Positions 58,486 through 64,000 of a DNA stretch of 64,000 nucleotides are shown here, piece by piece. A program made the translations under genes and the position numbers. Position 1 is the first letter of the stretch, and each line of letters opens with the position of its first letter. The stretch is from positions 186,001 through 250,000 of the forward strand of contig NZ_VOPH01000005.1 of NCBI RefSeq assembly GCF_009765275.1. Direction: 5' to 3'. The DNA is from Chachezhania sediminis (GTDB lineage: Bacteria; Pseudomonadota; Alphaproteobacteria; Rhodobacterales; Rhodobacteraceae). Below the pieces are notes generated by a model. It was not told the origin of the DNA, did no database searches, and saw only the letters and a program-made list of their open reading frames with translations.

Positions 58486-59382
58486 ATGCAGGCCGTACTG
58501 ACGTTCCCAGACATCTCGCCCGAAGTCTTCTCGTTCACGCTGTTCGGGATGGATTTCGCCCTGCGCTGGTATGCGCTGTCCTATATCGCGGGCATCGTGG
58601 TGGCCTGGCGGCTGTGCGTCATGGCGCTGAACCGCCCCCGCCTGTGGCCGGGCGAGACGCCACCGATGACCGCCCGCCAGTTCGAGGACATGCTGACCTG
58701 GGTCATCCTTGGCGTGATCCTGGGGGGACGGCTGGGTTTCGTCCTGTTCTACCAGCCCGCCTATTACCTTGCGAACCCGGTCGAGATCCTGAAGATCTGG
58801 CACGGCGGCATGTCGTTCCACGGCGGCTTCATCGGCACCATCGTGGCAGTGTTCCTGTTCGCGCGAAAGCAGGGGATTTCCTTTGCCAGCGTGGCGGACC
58901 TGTGTACCCACGCCACGCCCCCGGGCCTGTTCTTCGGCCGCATGGCCAATTTCGTGAACGCCGAACTGTGGGGCCGGCCCTCGGAGGTGCCCTGGGCCGT
59001 GATCTTCCCGGGCGAGGCCGCGCAGTTCTGCCCCGATGTCGTGGGGGTCTGCGCCCGCCACCCGTCGCAACTGTACGAGGCGCTGCTGGAGGGCGTGTTG
59101 CTGGGGGCCGTGCTGCTGTGGCTGGTCTATCGCCGGGGCGCGTTCCGGATGCCGTTCTTCGTCAGCGGCGCCTTCCTTGCCGGCTATGGCGTCGCGCGGT
59201 TCTTCGTCGAATTCTTCCGCCAGCCGGATGCGCAATTCGTCAGCCCCGGCAATCCGCTGGGCCTGGCCTTTCACGTCGAAGGCTGGGGCGTCACAATGGG
59301 ACAGACCCTGTCCACGCCGATGATCCTGATCGGGGTCGCGGCGATGCTGGTCAGCTGGTCCCGCCGCCCGAAGACGGCATGA
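58486..59382 (+). CDS. lgt: Prolipoprotein diacylglyceryl transferase
   Basis: Lgt transfers diacylglycerol from phosphatidylglycerol to the lipobox cysteine of prolipoproteins such as Pal. The 298-residue protein has about seven transmembrane segments, [12 protein letters not shown] with its catalytic-site histidine and the Lgt signature [15 protein letters not shown], plus [12 protein letters not shown]. The stop overlaps the midA start as ATGA (59379-59382). Confidence 0.97.
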   Translation: MQAVLTFPDISPEVFSFTLFGMDFALRWYALSYIAGIVVAWRLCVMALNRPRLWPGETPPMTARQFEDMLTWVILGVILGGRLGFVLFYQPAYYLANPVEILKIWHGGMSFHGGFIGTIVAVFLFARKQGISFASVADLCTHATPPGLFFGRMANFVNAELWGRPSEVPWAVIFPGEAAQFCPDVVGVCARHPSQLYEALLEGVLLGAVLLWLVYRRGAFRMPFFVSGAFLAGYGVARFFVEFFRQPDAQFVSPGNPLGLAFHVEGWGVTMGQTLSTPMILIGVAAMLVSWSRRPKTA

Positions 59383-60446
59383 GCCTGCAAGACGCCCTGA
59401 TCGCCCGGATCCGTTCTGCGGGCCCGATGACCGTGGCGGACTACATGGCGGAATGCCTGTGGCACCCGACATCGGGCTATTACAGCACCCGCGACCCGCT
59501 GGGCGCAGGCGGCGATTTCACCACCGCACCCGAGATCAGCCAGATGTTCGGCGAACTGGTGGGTCTGGCCATGGCCCAGGCCTGGCTGGATCAGGGGGCC
59601 CCTGCCCCTTTCACGCTGGCCGAACTGGGCCCGGGCCGCGGGACACTGATGGCCGACGTCCTGCGCGCCACGCAGCGGGTGCCGGGCTTCCACGCCGCCG
59701 CCCGGGTCGTGCTGGTCGAGGCGTCCGAGCCCTTGCGCGCAGAACAGGCGGCCTGTGTGACCGACGTCGCGCCGAACTGGGCCGACCGGACCGAGGACCT
59801 GCCCCAGGCGCCCCTGTTCCTGGTCGCCAACGAATTCTTCGACGCCCTGCCGATCCGGCAGTTCCTGCGCGATGGCGACGGCTGGCGGGAACGGCTGATT
59901 GCCGCGAACGAGGATGGCCTGCACTTCGCCCTTGGCCCCGCAAGCCCCCAACCCGCGCTGCAGCACCGGCTGGCCGACACGCGGGACGGCGATCTGGTGG
60001 AACTGTGCGAGGCCGCGCACCCGGCCTTCGACGCCGTCGTCAGCCGCATCGCCGCCCATGGCGGCGCGGCGCTGGTGATCGACTATGGCGGCTGGCATTC
60101 GCTGGGCGACACGTTGCAGGCGCTGAAGGCGCACGCCCCCTGCCCCCCGCTGGAAGATCCCGGGCAGGCAGACCTGACGGCGCATGTGGATTTCGAACCG
60201 CTGGCGCAGATGGCGCAGGCCGCCGGTTGCGCCGTGGCGCCCCTGACGCCGCAGGGCGTGTTCCTGGAACGGCTGGGCATCACGGCGCGGGCACAGACGC
60301 TCGCGCGCAATCTTGCCGGCCCGGCGCTGGACGACCATATCGCCGCCCATCGGCGGTTGACGCACCCGCAGGAAATGGGAAACCTGTTCAAGGTGCTGGG
60401 CCTTGTCGCGGACGGGGCGGCACCGATTGCGGGAACAAGTTCATGA
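59379..60446 (+). CDS. MidA/NDUFAF7 family SAM-dependent methyltransferase
   Basis: The 355-residue protein belongs to the family of mitochondrial NDUFAF7, which methylates an arginine in complex I subunit NDUFS2. The bacterial substrate is unproven. Family motifs are [41 protein letters not shown] motif [26 protein letters not shown] and [14 protein letters not shown]. It starts and ends with ATGA overlaps with lgt and pgeF, forming a tight three-gene operon common in alphaproteobacteria. Confidence 0.92.
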   Translation: MSLQDALIARIRSAGPMTVADYMAECLWHPTSGYYSTRDPLGAGGDFTTAPEISQMFGELVGLAMAQAWLDQGAPAPFTLAELGPGRGTLMADVLRATQRVPGFHAAARVVLVEASEPLRAEQAACVTDVAPNWADRTEDLPQAPLFLVANEFFDALPIRQFLRDGDGWRERLIAANEDGLHFALGPASPQPALQHRLADTRDGDLVELCEAAHPAFDAVVSRIAAHGGAALVIDYGGWHSLGDTLQALKAHAPCPPLEDPGQADLTAHVDFEPLAQMAQAAGCAVAPLTPQGVFLERLGITARAQTLARNLAGPALDDHIAAHRRLTHPQEMGNLFKVLGLVADGAAPIAGTSS

Positions 60447-61207
60447 CCACCTCGACGCTCGACATCGTCACGTCGGACAGCCTTGCGCCGGTCCGTCACG
60501 GCTTCTTCACGCGCCGGGGCGGGGCCTCGTCGGGGATCTTCGCAGGGCTGAACTGTGGCCTGGGATCTTCGGATCAGTCGCAGGCCGTGGCCATCAACCG
60601 CGCACGCGTGGCCGAGGCGATGGGTGTGGCCCCGGATGCGCTGGTCACCGTGAACCAGGTCCATTCCCCCGACGTAATCGTCGTGACCGGCCCGATGGAG
60701 GACCGACCCAGGGCCGACGCCATGGTGTCGAACACGCCCGGCCTGGCGCTGGCGGTGCTGGCAGCGGACTGCCAGCCGGTCCTTTTTGCCGATGCGCAGG
60801 CCGGCGTGATCGGCGCGGCCCATGCCGGCTGGCGCGGGGCCTTGGGCGGCGTACTGGAAGCGACGCTGGACACAATGGAAGCCCTGGGCGCGGACCGCGC
60901 CCGCATCGCCGCCGTCATCGGTCCCTGCATCAGCCAGCGCGCCTACGAGGTCGGCCCCGAATTCTTCGAGGACTTCATGATCGAGGACCCGGAATATGCC
61001 CGCTTCTTCGCTGGCGGCTCCGCAGACCGGATGATGTTCGACCTGCCGGGCTTCGGGCTTTACCGCCTGCGCCAGGCCGGTGTCGGATCGGCCGAATGGA
61101 CCCGGCACTGCACCTATTCGGATCCCGCCAGTTTCTATTCCTATCGCCGCGCCACCCATGCGGGCGAAGCGGATTACGGCCGGCTGATCTCCTGCATCCG
61201 GCTCTGA
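60443..61207 (+). CDS. pgeF: Peptidoglycan editing factor PgeF (laccase-domain, YfiH)
   Basis: The 254-residue protein is of the multicopper-polyphenol-oxidase-like YfiH family. In E. coli it removes wrongly incorporated amino acids from UDP-MurNAc precursors; purine nucleosidase-type activities have also been described for the family. The metal/catalytic motifs are VNQVHSPD, LAADCQPVLFAD, GAAHAGWRG and IGPCISQRAYEVG. Its ATG overlaps the midA stop by 4 bp. Confidence 0.93.
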   Translation: MTTSTLDIVTSDSLAPVRHGFFTRRGGASSGIFAGLNCGLGSSDQSQAVAINRARVAEAMGVAPDALVTVNQVHSPDVIVVTGPMEDRPRADAMVSNTPGLALAVLAADCQPVLFADAQAGVIGAAHAGWRGALGGVLEATLDTMEALGADRARIAAVIGPCISQRAYEVGPEFFEDFMIEDPEYARFFAGGSADRMMFDLPGFGLYRLRQAGVGSAEWTRHCTYSDPASFYSYRRATHAGEADYGRLISCIRL

Positions 61208-61460
61208 CCTGCTGTAACCCGGGATCACGGGTCCCGCGACACGCCCCCTGCCCGCACAGGATCGGCGTGATGCCCGTCCGGGGAAGTCCCCGAGCCACGC
61301 TTGCCGCCGTCAGGGCGATATCCTGTCCGGGTCAACGCGTTTCACTGCCACCGTCCGACAGGTTGTCCGGCTGAACGGCAGGCACTGACCCGGGAACAAA
61401 GAACGCCCGGTTATGCCTTCCGGCATGCCCCGGCGCTTTGGGACTGGAGAAAGAAAGGGA

Positions 61461-61961
61461 TCAGGCGGTCCGGCTCAGCCGGTCTTCCATGACCTCGAAA
61501 GGCACGCCGGGCTCGTCCTTGGCGGCCCGGATCACCAGCGAGGTCTTCACGCTGGCGACGTTGCGGGTGGTCAGCAGTTCATCGGTCAGGAAGGCCTGGA
61601 AGCTGGACAGGTCCGGCGCCACGCATTTCAGGATGAAGTCGACCTCGCCGTTCAGCATGTGGCATTCACGGACCAGCGGCCAGTCGCGGCAGCGTTCCTC
61701 GAAGGCGGCCAGTTCGACCTGGGCCTGGCTTTCCAGACCGACCATGACGAAAACCTGCACCTCGAAGCCCAGGTCGCGGGCGTTGACCTCGGCATGGTAG
61801 CCGCGGATCAGACCCTGCTCTTCCAGCGTGCGAACCCGCCGCAGGCAGGGAGGTGCGGAAATGCCCACCCGCTTCGCCAGTTCGACATTGGTCATCCGCC
61901 CGTCGGCCTGCAGTTCGGACAGAATCTTGCGGTCGATCGGATCCAGACGGGCGTCGGGCAT
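61461..61961 (-). CDS. lrp: Lrp/AsnC family transcriptional regulator
   Basis: The 166-residue protein has an N-terminal winged helix-turn-helix ([28 protein letters not shown], then [17 protein letters not shown]) and a C-terminal RAM/AsnC ligand-binding domain. It is slightly longer than E. coli Lrp and closer to alphaproteobacterial Lrp proteins that respond to amino acids. It is divergent from trxB across 215 bp, an arrangement conserved in Rhodobacterales, and may regulate itself and trx[13 protein letters not shown] precedes the ATG. Confidence 0.93.
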   Translation of the reverse strand: MPDARLDPIDRKILSELQADGRMTNVELAKRVGISAPPCLRRVRTLEEQGLIRGYHAEVNARDLGFEVQVFVMVGLESQAQVELAAFEERCRDWPLVRECHMLNGEVDFILKCVAPDLSSFQAFLTDELLTTRNVASVKTSLVIRAAKDEPGVPFEVMEDRLSRTA

Positions 61962-62006
61962 TCACTACTCTCCAGGGTTTTGCGTTTCTTATAGGTTGGA
62001 GCAATG

Positions 62007-62041
62007 CTGCGCAATATTGTTTCGCTGCAGCGCAAAAGCTT
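62007..62041. promoter_or_regulatory. Candidate Lrp-type binding region between lrp and trxB
   Basis: The region holds a palindrome CAATATTG (62012-62019), a CTGCAG palindrome and two GCGCAA direct repeats within 35 bp, near the lrp start. Lrp-family autoregulatory sites are usually A+T-rich imperfect palindromes in this position. This is positional inference. Confidence 0.3.
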
Positions 62042-62176
62042 GCGGCTCCTGCGTCAGCTATTGCCGTGTCTCGCCGGGGGCTTCAACTCTGTAAGTCACC
62101 TCTCTATATCCTCTGTCCGACCCAACCGCTTCACCCATCGAAGCCACGAGGCCCTTTGAGCCACGAGGATTGTGCA

Positions 62177-63118
62177 ATGTCCGACCCCCGCCACGTGAAA
62201 CTGCTGATCATCGGGTCCGGCCCGGCCGGCTATACCGCGGGCGTCTATGCGTCGCGTGCCATGCTGGAACCCGTGCTGATCCAGGGCATCGAGCCCGGCG
62301 GCCAGCTGACCACCACGACCGAGGTCGAGAACTGGCCGGGCGAGTCCGAGATCCAGGGCCCCGACCTGATGGTTAAGATGGAAGCCCATGCCCGCGCCAT
62401 GGGGACCGAGATCGTCAGCGACATCATCACCGAACTGGACCTGCAGGAACGTCCGTTCACGGCCAAGGCCGACAGCGGCGCGGTTTACAAGGCCGATGCG
62501 GTGATCCTGGCGACCGGTGCCCGCGCCAAATGGCTGGGCCTGCCGTCGGAAGACAAGTTCAAGGGCTTCGGCGTCTCGGCCTGCGCAACCTGTGACGGCT
62601 TCTTCTATCGTGGGCAGGAAATCGTCGTGATCGGCGGCGGCAACACTGCCGTGGAAGAGGCGCTGTTCCTGACCAACTTCGCGTCGAAGGTCACGCTGAT
62701 CCACCGCCGCGATGAACTCCGCGCCGAAAAAATCCTGATCGACCGGCTGATGAAGAACCCCAAGATTGAACCGATGTGGTTCCACGAACTGGAAGAGGTC
62801 GTGGGCCAGGACAACCCGATGGGGGTCGAGGCGGTGAAGGTTCGCCATGTCCAGACTGGCGAAATCACCGAGATCCCGGTCAAGGGCGTCTTCGTCGCCA
62901 TCGGCCACGCCCCGGCCAGCGAACTGGTGGCCGATCAGCTGGAAACCCACATGGGCGGCTATGTCGTGACCAAGCCCGACAGCACCGCTACCTCGATCCC
63001 CGGCGTCTTTGCCGCGGGCGACCTGACCGACCACAAATACCGTCAAGCCGTTACCAGCGCAGGGATGGGGTGCATGGCAGCCCTTGAGGCGGAACGGTTT
63101 CTGGCCGAAAACGAATAG
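62177..63118 (+). CDS. trxB: Thioredoxin-disulfide reductase
   Basis: TrxB reduces thioredoxin with NADPH. The 313-residue flavoprotein has the FAD motif GSGPAG at 13-18, the redox-active pair Cys136/Cys139 in ACATCDGFF, the NADPH motif [11 protein letters not shown] with HRRDELRA, and the C-terminal FAD segment [22 protein letters not shown] start it at the ATG at 62177, with GAGGATTGTGCA upstream; the open frame continues 108 codons into lrp antisense and is not coding there. Confidence 0.97.
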   Translation: MSDPRHVKLLIIGSGPAGYTAGVYASRAMLEPVLIQGIEPGGQLTTTTEVENWPGESEIQGPDLMVKMEAHARAMGTEIVSDIITELDLQERPFTAKADSGAVYKADAVILATGARAKWLGLPSEDKFKGFGVSACATCDGFFYRGQEIVVIGGGNTAVEEALFLTNFASKVTLIHRRDELRAEKILIDRLMKNPKIEPMWFHELEEVVGQDNPMGVEAVKVRHVQTGEITEIPVKGVFVAIGHAPASELVADQLETHMGGYVVTKPDSTATSIPGVFAAGDLTDHKYRQAVTSAGMGCMAALEAERFLAENE

Positions 63119-63172
63119 GCCGCCCTGCCCGCTGCAGGACACACTGCGGCGGGCATGGAGAGGACCTGGCGT

Positions 63173-64000
63173 GTGAACGCTCTGTGGCATGGGAACTGGG
63201 CGACACGGGCGCGGATCGTTTCCGGGCTGATCCTGTTCCTGTTCGCGCTGACCCATTTCCTGAACCTGGGGCTTGGGCTCTTTTCGTCGGAATGGCTGGA
63301 AACGGCGCAGGTCTGGCGCAAGGCGGTGACCCGCAGCGGGCCCGGGTCGGCCATCCTGGCGCTGGCGGCGCTGGTCCATGTCGGCCTGGCCTTCCGGCAC
63401 GTCCTTCGGCGGCGCAGCCTGCGGATCCCGTTCCGGGAATGGGCCCAGATCGGCCTGGGCTTCCTGATCCCGGTATTCCTGATCGCCCATGTGGTCCACA
63501 CCCATGTCGCGGCGGCGATGTTCGATGTCGACGACCAGTATGCCTATCTGATCGCGCTGATCTGGGGCACGCGTGACGGGCTTTACCAGACGCTGCTGAT
63601 CCTGATCGTCTGGACCCACGCCTGTATCGGCCTGCGCATGTGGCTGCGCGCGGCGCCGTGGTGGGACCGGGCTGTTCCCTATCTCAGCGCCGGCGCGGTC
63701 ATGGTCCCCGCCTTCGCCATGACCGGCTATCTGGTCGAAGGCCGGCGCATTGCGCCGCTGAAGGCCGACCCGGACGCTTTCTGGGCCTATGCCGAGACAA
63801 TCAACTTTCCCGATGCCGAAGCCTTTGCCACGCTGGCCCGAATCAGCGGCACCGCCTTCGACATCTTCCTGGCGCTGGTCGGTTCGACATTGCTGTGGCA
63901 GCTGGTCCGCCAGATCGCGACCCGGCGCCGGTCGGTTCGGATCCGCTACATCGACGGGCCCGAGGTGCTGGGGCGGCGCGGCGCGACGCTGCTGGAGATG
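63173..64000 (+). CDS. Membrane protein continuing into a ferredoxin-like domain (probable cyclase/ferredoxin protein), incomplete at the window edge
   Basis: An open frame starts at GTG 63173 (GGAGAGGA upstream; an in-frame ATG at 63155 is an alternative) and runs 276 codons off the right edge without a stop. It has about six transmembrane helices with several histidines inside or near them (HFLNLG, VHVGLAFRH, IAHVVHTHVAAAMF, VWTHACIGLRMW), as in b-haem membrane anchors. The last visible residues (RIRYIDGPEVLGRRGATLLEM) look like the start of a 2Fe-2S ferredoxin domain. In Rhodobacterales such proteins continue into a class III adenylate cyclase domain; that part is outside the window. Confidence 0.7.
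   Translation, partial: MNALWHGNWATRARIVSGLILFLFALTHFLNLGLGLFSSEWLETAQVWRKAVTRSGPGSAILALAALVHVGLAFRHVLRRRSLRIPFREWAQIGLGFLIPVFLIAHVVHTHVAAAMFDVDDQYAYLIALIWGTRDGLYQTLLILIVWTHACIGLRMWLRAAPWWDRAVPYLSAGAVMVPAFAMTGYLVEGRRIAPLKADPDAFWAYAETINFPDAEAFATLARISGTAFDIFLALVGSTLLWQLVRQIATRRRSVRIRYIDGPEVLGRRGATLLEM

Overview
The window is a core chromosomal segment of an alphaproteobacterium of the order Rhodobacterales (Roseobacter group or Paracoccaceae). The DNA is G+C rich (mid-60s percent wherever I counted by hand). The gene content and neighbourhoods are typical of that group: ruvCAB next to ybgC-tolQRAB-pal-cpoB-tilS-ftsH, divergent lrp/trxB, lgt-midA-pgeF, and DUF484 with xerC. I see no rRNA, tRNA, CRISPR array, insertion sequence or prophage, so this is housekeeping sequence rather than an island.

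Layout. 0-3 kb: fhs and folD (formate to methylene-THF), on the minus strand, followed by an intergenic cluster of hairpins. 3-4.5 kb: a MOSC-domain protein and trans-aconitate methyltransferase. 4.5-14 kb: a long minus-strand run from an unknown protein with a TTG start through ybgC, tolQRAB, pal, cpoB and tilS to ftsH (the cell-envelope Tol-Pal machine). 14-17.2 kb: a GNAT protein and ruvCAB (Holliday junction processing). 17.7-24 kb: a small DUF1127 protein, prmA, a MATE and an MFS transporter, a YeeE/YedE sulfur-transport protein and a flavin monooxygenase. 24-29 kb: priA divergent from a fructose-6-phosphate aldolase/transaldolase, then DUF484 and xerC. 29-35.5 kb: a GreA-like protein, ogt, ileS, a VIT-type metal transporter, then ycjX-GNAT-ycjF. 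37.7-44.7 kb: truA, a dihaem cytochrome c and gcvT-gcvH-gcvP under a tandem glycine riboswitch. 44.7-49.5 kb: a glutamine-synthetase-family enzyme divergent from (S)-ureidoglycine aminohydrolase, then aspS. 49.8-58 kb: a cyclopropane-fatty-acid-synthase-like methyltransferase, carB, a 27-residue lipoprotein, tdk, csaA, proC, a YbjN protein and a MliC-type lysozyme inhibitor. 58-64 kb: ubiK, lgt-midA-pgeF, lrp/trxB and the start of a membrane protein that runs off the end.

Themes. One-carbon and glycine metabolism appears twice (fhs/folD and gcvTHP) and both feed methylene-THF. Two aminoacyl-tRNA synthetase genes have conspicuous lower-G+C stretches. In aspS the stretch coincides with an in-frame insertion of about 85 codons; in ileS it covers part of the editing domain. 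A dispersed intergenic palindromic element is visible only when non-coding gaps are compared: two composite copies near 37.5 and 47.4 kb share 47 of 48 bases in one arm, and half-copies lie near 39.7 and 54.7 kb. No clear new multi-gene system is present. The best unexplained items are that element, the synthetase patches, the 27-residue lipoprotein, the glutamine synthetase/ureidoglycine aminohydrolase pair with its operator-like repeats, and the incomplete membrane protein at the right edge.
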